The position numbers were made by a program, and so were the translations under genes. A DNA stretch of 64,000 nt from PNMQ01 sp964478775 (GTDB lineage Bacteria > Pseudomonadota > Alphaproteobacteria > Paracaedibacterales > CAIOTO01): positions 1 to 64,000 of the forward strand of contig CAYZJC010000002.1 in the NCBI GenBank assembly GCA_964478775.1, written 5' to 3'. Position 1 is the stretch's first letter; each line of letters begins with the position of its first letter. The notes beneath the pieces were generated by a model. That model worked only from the letters and a program-made list of their open reading frames with translations, did no database searches and had not been told where the DNA came from. Positions 55,208 through 63,668 of the stretch are shown here, one piece after another.

Positions 55208-55357
55208 AAATTGACTACGCTTACAGCATAATGAATTGACTGCTACATTTAAGCTTAACGTATGAAATATCTGATAGCCTGTTATGAGTTGCTGCATGAA
55301 CAGGACAGGCGAAGCATTAGGTGGTGCTTAGTCTGACTATAGGAGGGATTGTGTCCC

Positions 55358-55397
55358 CCCACCCTTGAAACAAGGGTGGGAAGTTATGGGCGGGGGG
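55358..55397 (+). other. GC-rich hairpin and G-quadruplex motif, possible ncRNA or IS end
   Basis: CCCACCCTT / AAGGGTGGG is a 9-bp stem with a GAAAC loop. Its 3' arm begins a GGG-T-GGG-N7-GGG-C-GGG run that meets the usual quadruplex pattern. This is strikingly GC-rich for this genome. It may belong to a structured RNA, or be the palindromic right end of an IS200/IS605-type element, which it resembles. No TnpA or TnpB gene is visible. The rest of 54802-55538 has no gene I can support. Confidence 0.4.
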
Positions 55398-55538
55398 CGG
55401 TAGCGGTAAAAATAATTTAATTAAAAATTTACAATAATCTATTTGGTAGTTCCCTTGGGTATGAAGACATTGTCTTTAAGACAGCTTGAAGTGATAGCTT
55501 TGGGAATTTTTATATATTTCATAAGCACCCGCAATTTG

Positions 55539-56060
55539 TCAGTCGAAATTATTAACCAATGGTGATAGCTCATTTTCCCAGACCATCACCAAAGCATCCA
55601 CTTTACCAGTTGGTTTGATGTAGTAATTTAATCTTTTTCCCTGGTCTTGAAACCCAAATTTTTTATAGAGCGCGACCGCGTGAGGATTGTCAACAGCGAC
55701 CTCTAAAAAACATTTTTTTAATTGAGTGTGTTTAATATAATGTTGTAAAAGTTTCAATGCTATCCCCTGTTTTCGAAATGGGGGCGAAACCAGCATGGTA
55801 TAAATTTCATGACAATCTATGTCTATAGCGCGTCCAATGATGAACCCTATGATTTCATTTGTCTGTTGATGGATTGCAGCATACCCCTTTGACCCTTTCC
55901 ATACTGGGTTAGTCAAGACATCTAAAAATAGTTGTGCATTCCAACTTTCACTGCCGGTGAAGGCCTCTTGGTGGTGTTTTTCTAGTTGAGGGATATCATT
56001 TAGGTCAAGCTTGCGTATATTAATGAATGAAGATATCCCATCATAACTCATGTTAATCAT
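55539..56060 (-). CDS. rimI: GNAT acetyltransferase, RimI-like
   Basis: The 173-residue GNAT-fold enzyme has the acetyl-CoA loop SPPFRKQGIALKLLQ and the C-terminal VDNPHAVALYKKFGFQDQGKRLNYY characteristic of RimI, which acetylates the N-terminus of ribosomal protein S18. Its start overlaps the tsaB stop by four bases (ATGA). The tsaB-rimI pairing is a well-known operon, which strengthens the call. The ATG at 56051 is an alternative start. Confidence 0.85.
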   Translation of the reverse strand: MINMSYDGISSFINIRKLDLNDIPQLEKHHQEAFTGSESWNAQLFLDVLTNPVWKGSKGYAAIHQQTNEIIGFIIGRAIDIDCHEIYTMLVSPPFRKQGIALKLLQHYIKHTQLKKCFLEVAVDNPHAVALYKKFGFQDQGKRLNYYIKPTGKVDALVMVWENELSPLVNNFD

Positions 56061-56725
56061 GCTCCAACTTTTTTATACAGTGTTTGGGTGGGGTAGTAGG
56101 GCTCAATTGCTTGGTTAAGATAGATGTTGTTCTCAATCAGGTCTAGCAAGGTTTTACAGAGCTGGTGGCGTTGTTGGTACGTTGTTGCAATGGTTTCAAA
56201 GCTGGTGAAAATGGCTGATTTTTGATTGCCGTCATGCTCAAAAGATATTGCTGAAAAACCATCTGCTGGTATAGCTGGAAAATTAGGGTGGCTTTCTTTA
56301 AAGGCGGCTACTGAAAAGACTTTCATATCTGTCTTGCAAGATGTGTAAACTTCAGATCTTCCCCCATCAATCGCTATGATATCGACATCATGATTGATAT
56401 GTTTGATCACATCAAATAAAGTCGGGAGATGAATGCTCACTTGCTTGTTCGCAATTTTGATGCCTGCGAGCACTGATAATTGCACGCGAAGTGATGTGTA
56501 ACTTGCAGGCCCTTTATGCACACATATTTGGTTAATCATTGGGTGGTTATGCTTTTCCAACAATGCATCTATATAAGAAATAAGGTCATCAGAGGGTGTT
56601 TTGCTTTCATGGGTATGTTCACTGTAATCTAATTGGCCCGTATCACAACAGCGCATCATAATAGAACAAGTCGTGTTGATAACAACAAAACTTAAGTCAA
56701 CATTTTTAATTTTTTCCATTTGCAT
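56057..56725 (-). CDS. tsaB: tRNA t6A37 biosynthesis protein TsaB
   Basis: The 222-residue ASKHA-fold protein partners TsaD and TsaE to form threonylcarbamoyladenosine at tRNA position 37. The opening LSFVVINTTCSIMM replaces the usual ILAIDTS, and HKGPASYTSLRVQLSVLAGI matches the GPGSFTGLRIG motif of the family in degenerate form. IDGGRSEVYTSC corresponds to the usual DARMGEVYW. The sequence is divergent but complete, and the link to rimI supports it. Confidence 0.82.
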   Translation of the reverse strand: MQMEKIKNVDLSFVVINTTCSIMMRCCDTGQLDYSEHTHESKTPSDDLISYIDALLEKHNHPMINQICVHKGPASYTSLRVQLSVLAGIKIANKQVSIHLPTLFDVIKHINHDVDIIAIDGGRSEVYTSCKTDMKVFSVAAFKESHPNFPAIPADGFSAISFEHDGNQKSAIFTSFETIATTYQQRHQLCKTLLDLIENNIYLNQAIEPYYPTQTLYKKVGA

Positions 56726-56759
56726 TATTGATGATTATTTTATAGATCAGTAAAATACT

Positions 56760-58142
56760 TTAGCCGGTTCCTTCAAGATTTTCAATATGTTTTAAAATGT
56801 CTTCAGCACGTTTACGAAGCGCTGTGTTTGTTGCATTTTTTCCACGTTTTGCCTGCATTTTAGCTAAGTTGAAATTGTTAGTTTGTAAAGCTTCTTCGGC
56901 AAGGCAGGCAGCAGCGTCATTGGATTGGTTGTTTTTTCCATAGGCTGTGCCAAGTAGTCGCCATGCCATGAGTTGTTGAGGTTGATGCTCTGTGACTTGG
57001 GTAAGTTCGATAATAGCCTCTTGCAATGACTTGTTATCTTGATCTGCTTCAATTAAGGCTTGTCCTAACATCAACTTAATGATGTAGGCATTTGGCCTTG
57101 CTTGTAAGGCGCGTTTAAAATAATTGATGGCCTCTCTTGGTCTGCCAGCTTCAAAGAGAAACTGTCCTTGCATTTCAAGAAAGTAGGGGTCATTAGGCTT
57201 GAGGGTCAACAATTGGTTGAGTTCGTCAATGGCTTTGTGTGCTTTTCCTGCTTGCTTTGAATGTATGTAGTTATTAATCAGTCTCGCATAGCGCGCACTT
57301 AAAGAGGTGTCTGATAGCGGGTACGCTCTTGCAACTTCCATCTTGGACTTGAGGTAGCCAAATAATTTTGCACGCACCCTGCTAAAGCGTTCGACATCTT
57401 GCACTGGCATTGCGTAATCTTTAGTCACATCTGTCTGGAAGAGTTCTATTTTTTGTTTACGGTCTAAGGGTAGGGGGTGGGTAAGTGTATAGGGATCTTC
57501 TTGGCCTGTCATATAGTGGTGCCCAAGCAATTCGTGAAATTGTGCAAGCCCATTTACAGGCATTTTAAGTGCTCTGAGGTAGGTAAGAGCAGAGGCATCG
57601 GCTGCATCTTCCTGATCGCGGCTATGGCGTAGCATTGAGCGCTCAAACACGTGAGAGCCGCCCATGAGGCCTGCCATCAAGATGCCTGGGTTTCCAGTCA
57701 TAAGGGCCGCAGCGCCACCAATGAGCATAGTTGCAAATGCAGGTGCGGCAGCTTCTTGAACTGCTGAAGAAGCTTTTGCCATGTGACTTCCGGCAATGTG
57801 ACCTGTTTCGTGGGCTAAAATACCAAAGAGTTGGCTAGAATCTTGACATTTCATAATCAAGCCAGTGAACACAAAGATTGTGGCACCATAGGTGGCAGCA
57901 GCGTTAATTTCATTTGTTTTTACAAGATAGACACGCGGCGCTGTTGAAATGCCTGCAACTTTGAACAGTCTTGCAAGCCAATCTAATAACAGCTCTTCCG
58001 TTTCTTCATCACTAATTAGCTGAAATTCATCTCCCTTTGCACTTAGGTTTTGCATTGAACACTGTAAAACAATAAGGGCGCACACCAGTAAGCGTGACAG
58101 CCAAGAAAACTTACTATTAAGGGACTTTTGAATATTAAGCAT
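56760..58142 (-). CDS. M48 metalloprotease with TPR repeats, BepA-like
   Basis: The 460-residue protein has an N-terminal signal or anchor segment (WLSRLLVCALIVLQCSMQ) and an M48 zinc protease domain. The domain has the HExxH motif in GILAHETGHIAGSHMAK and the third ligand region QEDAADASALTYL. Tetratricopeptide repeats follow from about residue 285 (YFLEMQGQFLFEAGRPREAI, YFKRALQARPNAYIIKLML). This is the layout of BepA (YfgC), which degrades misassembled LptD and BamA clients in the periplasm. That fits the lptD and bam genes in the window. It is 35 bp upstream of tsaB. Confidence 0.88.
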   Translation of the reverse strand: MLNIQKSLNSKFSWLSRLLVCALIVLQCSMQNLSAKGDEFQLISDEETEELLLDWLARLFKVAGISTAPRVYLVKTNEINAAATYGATIFVFTGLIMKCQDSSQLFGILAHETGHIAGSHMAKASSAVQEAAAPAFATMLIGGAAALMTGNPGILMAGLMGGSHVFERSMLRHSRDQEDAADASALTYLRALKMPVNGLAQFHELLGHHYMTGQEDPYTLTHPLPLDRKQKIELFQTDVTKDYAMPVQDVERFSRVRAKLFGYLKSKMEVARAYPLSDTSLSARYARLINNYIHSKQAGKAHKAIDELNQLLTLKPNDPYFLEMQGQFLFEAGRPREAINYFKRALQARPNAYIIKLMLGQALIEADQDNKSLQEAIIELTQVTEHQPQQLMAWRLLGTAYGKNNQSNDAAACLAEEALQTNNFNLAKMQAKRGKNATNTALRKRAEDILKHIENLEGTG

Positions 58143-58383
58143 AAATATATCTTTCAGGTGAAGAAAGGATTCTTCAAGCGTGGTGTAAGAACTAACTTAC
58201 TATAACGAAAAATTATTTAAAAGTGTAGATTGATTTTGCAGATTGATTTTGTTTCGCAGCATCCGGGCTGAAGAAGCTAAAAATTTCGCAAAATTCGTGA
58301 CTTGCAATTAAAGGTAACGACAAACATTATTTTTGAAATTCAATGAAATTCTAGGATTTCAGCCTCTGCTGGAATTGTTGTTC

Positions 58384-59463
58384 TTAAAAAGGAGAAGTGG
58401 GAGACGATATGATATCATCCTTCCCATCCGGTGAGTCTGGGGCTATTTTCTGGCTTTTTGCGCTTGAATCTGAGGATCTCCATGTGAGGTCTTCAGCTTG
58501 TTTTTCATCAATCACCGTTGCAAGTTCGGGTGCATAATGCTTAATGGCATTTTCAAATTCAATATCGTTGGCATAAGCTTTAAGTGAAAAGGATATGGGG
58601 GTTTTCCAGATCAGTTTTAAAAAATATAAAACGGCTTGGCTTATATCATTGTGTTGCGGAAACCATGAACCCCAGTCATGGGTGACACTGTATGTAAAAG
58701 CAAATGAGGGGACTAAGGTGCCAAGATTTGCATCATAAGCACATGGCATCCATATCGGCTGATAATTGTGGGTTAGTAAATTGCTATTTTTAAATTGGTG
58801 AAATTGACAAACTGCTAGATTCCAATGTTTATTATAAATAGCGGTTCTGATTTCATTAGATATTCTGCTATAGACGTAAGAGCAATATTGTTTTGGTCTT
58901 ACAAAATCGAGCAGCAAAGCAGACTGAGATTGAACTTCTAAAAAATGTTGAAGTACCCAGTATGTCATCACTTCATGACTGCTCAGATAAAAGCTGTGCA
59001 TATAATCACAATAAAATTTAAAAAACCTGGAAATCTGGATAATATCATCACAAGATTGAATTTGCGTAATGTTGGGTATACAGGGGGCTATCATGCTAAG
59101 CTCATTTAAGGTAGGCTGCAAGATGTATGTGAGTTCACCGTCAACAGGTTTGTGGTAAAGTTGATAAGGGTGGGGACAGTACATCATTTCAGTGTTTGAT
59201 ATATCGTCACTTACGTAGTCTAAAGCAATGTCTCTATAAATTTGAATTTCAGCACTTGTAAGCTGTACAAGGCTTAAATCACTACCAAGAAAAGGTTCGC
59301 ATACAATATAATCTAAACTATTGATGTCATTCTTCTGTGAATTTTGGCGCAGCAGAGAAGTTTGGGGTGTGTCAGAGTCGTTTTCATCATTAGCAATGAC
59401 AAATCGTGTGAGAGATAATAAAAACACCAGTGCTGGGAAAATAAAGTTTTTCTTAGTCATCAT
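58384..59463 (-). CDS. Secreted protein of unknown function
   Basis: I do not recognise this protein of about 359 residues. The frame is open to 59523, but AAGGAG just before 59463 and the signal peptide MMTKKNFIFPALVFLLSLTR fix the start at 59463 or 59460. The mature protein begins with an acidic, Ser/Thr-rich stretch (NDENDSDTPQTS). A central part rich in Tyr, Phe, His and Trp includes several Cys (FCDYMHSFYL, QYCSYVYSRI, MPCAYDANLG). The tail is Ser/Asp-rich (SPDGKDDIISSPTS). There are no repeats or known motifs. It stands alone between the protease gene and the tRNA and may be a lineage-specific exported protein. Confidence 0.65.
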   Translation of the reverse strand: MMTKKNFIFPALVFLLSLTRFVIANDENDSDTPQTSLLRQNSQKNDINSLDYIVCEPFLGSDLSLVQLTSAEIQIYRDIALDYVSDDISNTEMMYCPHPYQLYHKPVDGELTYILQPTLNELSMIAPCIPNITQIQSCDDIIQISRFFKFYCDYMHSFYLSSHEVMTYWVLQHFLEVQSQSALLLDFVRPKQYCSYVYSRISNEIRTAIYNKHWNLAVCQFHQFKNSNLLTHNYQPIWMPCAYDANLGTLVPSFAFTYSVTHDWGSWFPQHNDISQAVLYFLKLIWKTPISFSLKAYANDIEFENAIKHYAPELATVIDEKQAEDLTWRSSDSSAKSQKIAPDSPDGKDDIISSPTSPF

Positions 59464-59596
59464 CTTCTCCTTTTGCAGGATAATTGCTCTATAAGAGTGA
59501 AGGTGAAATTTTGCACCTGTCAATCATGTTATCATGCAATTGATTAATATGAGGTAAACATTTTAATTTTTATATTATCCTTATTTAAGTTTATAA

Positions 59597-59627
59597 ATCA
59601 ACATTTGTTTTTTAAATGAATGTTGAT
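59597..59627. repeat. Inverted repeat upstream of the tRNA gene
   Basis: ATCAACATT and AATGTTGAT form a 9-bp perfect stem with a 13-base AT-rich loop in the gap between the secreted-protein gene and tRNA-Arg. It may be an operator or simply AT-rich palindrome. No U-run is adjacent. Confidence 0.35.
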
Positions 59628-59739
59628 GTCGCTTTTAAGTCTGTAGATTTGCAAAGCATATAAAAAAGCATAGCACGTTTGGGTGCCTATAGACAAAGTC
59701 ACAGAAACCGTATACATTAAATACTATCTTTGTTAATGC

Positions 59740-59816
59740 GTTTCCGTAGCTCAGCCGGATAGAGCGCAGGATTCCTAATCCTGAGGCCGTGGGTTCGAAT
59801 CCCGCCGGGAACGCCA
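59740..59816 (+). tRNA. tRNA-Arg (anticodon CCT)
   Basis: The 77-base cloverleaf has acceptor arms GTTTCCG and CGGGAAC (one G-U pair) with CCA encoded. The D-arm is in TAGCTCAGCCGGATAGAGC, the anticodon stem CAGGA/TCCTG has loop TTCCTAA with CCT at 59774-59776, and the T-loop is GGTTCGAATCC. It reads AGG codons. bamB follows directly: an ATG abuts the CCA end. Confidence 0.95.
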
Positions 59817-59870
59817 ATGAAGATGATTAGTAAAAGATTTTACAAGATTATCATAAGGGCTTGTTTGAAA

Positions 59871-61136
59871 ATGAAGCAAAGTGTAAAAACAGTACTCGCC
59901 GTGGCATTATTACTAACTGCATGTGACAAGGATAAAATTCCATTATCGGGAAAGCGTGAGTTGTTTTTAAATGTGACCACAAACATCGTGCCTGATAAAG
60001 AAGTAAAGGGTAAAGTTGTGCATCTTAACGGTGTTTCAAAAATGAATAAGATTGTTGCTGTAGTAGATGAGATTGACTTTGGTGTTGGGGAATCATCCGC
60101 GCAGCGCATTTTGTCAACGCCTGTTGTTGCAGGAAACATGATTTATGTGATGGATTCACAAGGGCAGGTGAGCGCATTTGAAAGAATTGCGTACCCTAAA
60201 AAAGAAGGGGCAGCCGTTAAAAAAGTCTGGTCAGTTGAAAGTTGTGAACCACAATTTAAAAAAGAAGTCTTAGGCGGCGGTGTTGCAATTGATGATCATG
60301 TTTTGTTTGTCTCAACCTCATTTGGTGAAATGATGGCGCTTGACGTGAAGGATGGGAAAACGCTTTGGAAAACTGCTGGTTTTGCGCCATTTAGGTCAAT
60401 GCCGTATGTAGACGGTAAGCAAGTGATGGCAATTTCTGTTGCTAATGAGCTTGTTGTGTTGAATAAAACAGATGGTGCAAAAGCATGGACACACACTGGT
60501 ATTCCAGAGACTGCTCAGTTATTGTCATGTGCGGTTCCAACAGCAGCTTACGATGCGGTCATTGCGGGTTATAGTTCTGGTGAATTGTATGCGCTCAACA
60601 ATGTAACAGGTCAGGTTATGTGGTCAGATACAATCACCCCAGTTGCACGTATCGATACAGTAACGGGTATTCCGCACATTGCGGCACGTCCAGTGGTTGA
60701 TGGGCATAATGTTTATACACTCAGTCATGGTGGTCGTATGATTGCTTTTGATATGAAGACAGGCGAAAGAATTTGGCAAAAAGAAATTGGTGGTGTTGAA
60801 ACACCTGCTGTTTCAGGGGATTATATCTTTGTGGTTTCAGGTTTGTCTGAACTCATTTGCTTGGAAAAGCAAACAGGTTTGGTTGTCTGGGTGAAGGAAT
60901 TAAAAAAACTTGGGGAAAAAGATATTTATAAAACGGCACATTTTAAAGGGCCAGTTGTCGATGGTGACCATTTATGGATTGCGGCAAATAATGGGGATAT
61001 TTTGCGTTTGAATGCAACAAATGGAGAATTTATTTCTAAAGTTGCGGTGAATGCAATGCCTATTGCCGCGCCCGTCTTAGTAGATAATGTTATGTATGTG
61101 GGATGCAGTAATGCAAAAATCTATGCTTTGCAATAA
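59871..61136 (+). CDS. bamB: Outer membrane assembly lipoprotein BamB
   Basis: This lipoprotein of about 421 residues belongs to the BAM complex. The start at 59871 (MKQSVKTVLAVALLLTAC) gives a lipoprotein signal with LTAC lipobox. The open frame from 59817, right at the tRNA end, would add a poor N-terminus. The mature protein is a PQQ-type eight-bladed beta-propeller with repeated blades: VSAFERIAYP, GKTLWKTAGF, GAKAWTHTG, GQVMWSDT, GERIWQKEIG and GLVVWVKEL. The bamB-der order is classical. It overlaps der at the 3' end. Confidence 0.93.
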   Translation: MKQSVKTVLAVALLLTACDKDKIPLSGKRELFLNVTTNIVPDKEVKGKVVHLNGVSKMNKIVAVVDEIDFGVGESSAQRILSTPVVAGNMIYVMDSQGQVSAFERIAYPKKEGAAVKKVWSVESCEPQFKKEVLGGGVAIDDHVLFVSTSFGEMMALDVKDGKTLWKTAGFAPFRSMPYVDGKQVMAISVANELVVLNKTDGAKAWTHTGIPETAQLLSCAVPTAAYDAVIAGYSSGELYALNNVTGQVMWSDTITPVARIDTVTGIPHIAARPVVDGHNVYTLSHGGRMIAFDMKTGERIWQKEIGGVETPAVSGDYIFVVSGLSELICLEKQTGLVVWVKELKKLGEKDIYKTAHFKGPVVDGDHLWIAANNGDILRLNATNGEFISKVAVNAMPIAAPVLVDNVMYVGCSNAKIYALQ

Positions 61137-62553
61137 CCATTTCTCAAAGGTTGCTATTGTTGGCAGACCAAACGTTGGAAAGTCCACTTTGTTTAACCGC
61201 TTAGTGGGCCGAAAGATGGCGTTGGTCTATGATCAACCTGGCGTAACACGTGACTTAAAATCGGCCCCTGCAACACTAGGGGCTTTAGAGTTTCAATTGG
61301 TTGATACACCTGGTTTATTTGACCCAGGTGAAGGCGACCAGCCCGCTGTTGTAACAGAAGGGATGCGAACACAAGCCTTAAAAGCGCTTAATGATGCAAC
61401 AGCTATTTTGTTCGTATTAGATGGACGTTTAGGTTGCACACCTTATGATGCTGACCTTGCAGATATTTTAAGACGTGCAAAGTCACCTGTTATTGTTGTT
61501 GTAAATAAATGTGAAGGTAATCGTGCAGATGTGGGCTTAAGCGACGCTTATGGTCTAGGTCTAGGGGATGTTATTGCCATTTCAGCTGAACATGGCTTGG
61601 GAATGCATGACCTTGAAGAAGCATTAAGTGACTATATTGAAATGCAAGCAGTGGCAGATGATACAATTGAAGATGGCGATGACCTTGCCTGGGACGAAGA
61701 CATTGATAGTGAGGAAGTGAATTTACAAAAACCATTGAAGCTTGCTATTGTTGGTCGCCCTAATGTTGGTAAATCAACGCTTGTCAATGCATTGCTTGAA
61801 GAAGAAAAACAACTCACAGCTGATTTTCCTGGTGTTACACGTGATTCTATTTCATTTGAATGGCTATATAAAGACCGTTCCATTGAATTGGTTGATACAG
61901 CTGGTATCAGAAGACGCAGTAAGGTTGATGAAGCCGTTGAAAGATTAGCTGTATTTGACACAGAACGTACTATTCAGTTTGCTGAAATTGTAGTATTGGT
62001 GATTGATGCTTCTATTCCGATGGATCAGTTGATTGAAAAGCAAGACTTAACCTTAGCTGGTCAGATTATTGAAGAAGGTCGTGGGCTCATCATTGCCTTA
62101 AATAAGTGGGACCTGGTAAAAGACCAAAAAGCAGTTTACAAACATGTTCATGAACAATTAGAAGTTCATTTGGCGCAAGCGCGAGGATTACAATGTGTGA
62201 CCATCAGTGCATTAGATGGGTTGCAGCTTGATGATTTGATGGATGATGTGTTGATGTTAGAACGTCTGTGGAACAGGCGTATTTCAACTGCAAAGCTTAA
62301 TGATTGGCTTCGTTTTACTGTTGATGCGCACCCTGCTCCTATTGTGTCAGGTCACCGTATTCGCTTGAAATATATTACACAAATTAAGACACGTCCCCCA
62401 ACTTTCCGTGTGTTTTGTACCAAGGCAACAGATATACCCGATTCATACGTGAGGTATTTAACGAATACTATACGCAGAGATTTTAAAATGCCTGCAGTGC
62501 CATTGCGTTTTCAATTTCAAACACAAAAAAACCCATATTCACGAAAAAAATAA
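61111..62553 (+). CDS. der: Ribosome assembly GTPase Der (EngA)
   Basis: This GTPase of about 480 residues has two tandem G domains and is needed for 50S assembly. The first domain has VAIVGRPNVGKSTLFNRL, DTPGLFDPG and VVNKCEG. The second has LAIVGRPNVGKSTLVNAL, DTAGIRRRSKV and LNKWDLV. A C-terminal KH-like domain follows (TRPPTFRVFC, YLTNTIRRDFKMPAVP), with a basic tail. An acidic linker joins the G domains. The start inside bamB is ambiguous (61087, 61111 or 61123), and 61123 is closest to the first strand. Confidence 0.95.
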   Translation: MQKSMLCNNHFSKVAIVGRPNVGKSTLFNRLVGRKMALVYDQPGVTRDLKSAPATLGALEFQLVDTPGLFDPGEGDQPAVVTEGMRTQALKALNDATAILFVLDGRLGCTPYDADLADILRRAKSPVIVVVNKCEGNRADVGLSDAYGLGLGDVIAISAEHGLGMHDLEEALSDYIEMQAVADDTIEDGDDLAWDEDIDSEEVNLQKPLKLAIVGRPNVGKSTLVNALLEEEKQLTADFPGVTRDSISFEWLYKDRSIELVDTAGIRRRSKVDEAVERLAVFDTERTIQFAEIVVLVIDASIPMDQLIEKQDLTLAGQIIEEGRGLIIALNKWDLVKDQKAVYKHVHEQLEVHLAQARGLQCVTISALDGLQLDDLMDDVLMLERLWNRRISTAKLNDWLRFTVDAHPAPIVSGHRIRLKYITQIKTRPPTFRVFCTKATDIPDSYVRYLTNTIRRDFKMPAVPLRFQFQTQKNPYSRKK

Positions 62554-62614
62554 ATTGTTTAGTTTGAAAAAGCAGTTTGTGTTGCATTTTCATTCAATAA
62601 AGAAAGCTATACTT

Positions 62615-63634
62615 ATGTCCAAAATTATATTATCTGGTGTTCGTCCAACTGGCAGCATTCATTTAGGAAATTATTTAGGTGCGATAAAGAATTGGGTTTC
62701 CTTGTGCGATGAAGCTGATGAAACATTGTTTTGTATTGTGGACCAACATGCTTTAACGACTGCTGCTGATGCAAAGGACTTAAAAGAAAATACACGCCTT
62801 ATTGCCGCTGCTTATGTTGCGTGTGGAATTGACCCCGATAAAAGCTTTATTTTTCCACAAAGTCATGTGACCTTCACAACTGAATTAGCGTGGTACTTTT
62901 CATGTATGACCCCATTGGGTTGGTTAAACCGTATGACGCAGTTTAAGGAAAAAGCAGGTAAGCACCGTGAAAGTGCCAACCTTGGTTTGTATGCTTATCC
63001 TGTGTTGATGGCCGCTGATGTGTTGTTGTATAAGGCAACGCATGTCCCTGTGGGGGATGACCAAAAACAACATATTGAGTTAACGCGAGACATTGCACAA
63101 GTGTTTAATAATTATGTGGAACAAGAGTATTTCACATTGCCAGAACCTGTGATTGCAAAAGAATCTGCCCGGGTGATGAGTCTTCGTGATGGAACGTCAA
63201 AGATGAGCAAGTCTGATGCATCTGATTATTCAAGAATTCATTTAACAGATTCTAATGACGATATCGTCCAAAAAATTAAGAAAGCAAAAACAGATAGTGA
63301 TGCATTGCCGGGGCATATAGAAGGACTTAAAAATAGACCAGAGGCTAAGAACTTATTGGAAATCTATGCAACACTTTCAGAACAGTCTTTGGCCCAGGTC
63401 TGTCGTCACTTTGAAGGCCAAGTCTTTAGTGTCTTAAAAAACGATTTGTCACAGCTTTTGGTGGAAGTCATAGCCCCCATTCGTTCAAAGATTGAAGTCT
63501 TGATGAATGACCATGTTGAGCTTGATAGAATTTTTGAAAGAGGCGCGAATCGTGCTAATGAACGTGCGTCCGTCACCATGAATGAGGTGAGGGCGTTGTT
63601 GAACTTTTACCCGCGTGTTATATCGGCGTCATAA
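62615..63634 (+). CDS. trpS: Tryptophanyl-tRNA synthetase
   Basis: The class I synthetase charges tRNA-Trp. It has about 339 residues from the ATG at 62615 (MSKIILSGVRPTG). RPTGSIHLGNYLGAI holds the HIGH motif, DQHALTT and PVGDDQKQHIELTRDIA are typical, and TSKMSKSDASD holds KMSKS. The open frame begins with a TTG at 62555, but that adds a non-conserved stretch. It lies 61 bp after der. In many Alphaproteobacteria trpS is near murJ, but here it precedes mfd. Confidence 0.95.
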   Translation: MSKIILSGVRPTGSIHLGNYLGAIKNWVSLCDEADETLFCIVDQHALTTAADAKDLKENTRLIAAAYVACGIDPDKSFIFPQSHVTFTTELAWYFSCMTPLGWLNRMTQFKEKAGKHRESANLGLYAYPVLMAADVLLYKATHVPVGDDQKQHIELTRDIAQVFNNYVEQEYFTLPEPVIAKESARVMSLRDGTSKMSKSDASDYSRIHLTDSNDDIVQKIKKAKTDSDALPGHIEGLKNRPEAKNLLEIYATLSEQSLAQVCRHFEGQVFSVLKNDLSQLLVEVIAPIRSKIEVLMNDHVELDRIFERGANRANERASVTMNEVRALLNFYPRVISAS

Positions 63635-63668
63635 AGTCATTTTATGAATACCAGTGGAGAGTTAAATT

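Noticed and set aside
55120..55400. tmRNA, 4.5S RNA or RNase P RNA
   Set aside because: I looked for the conserved cores of these RNAs and none is present. Only generic hairpins are visible.
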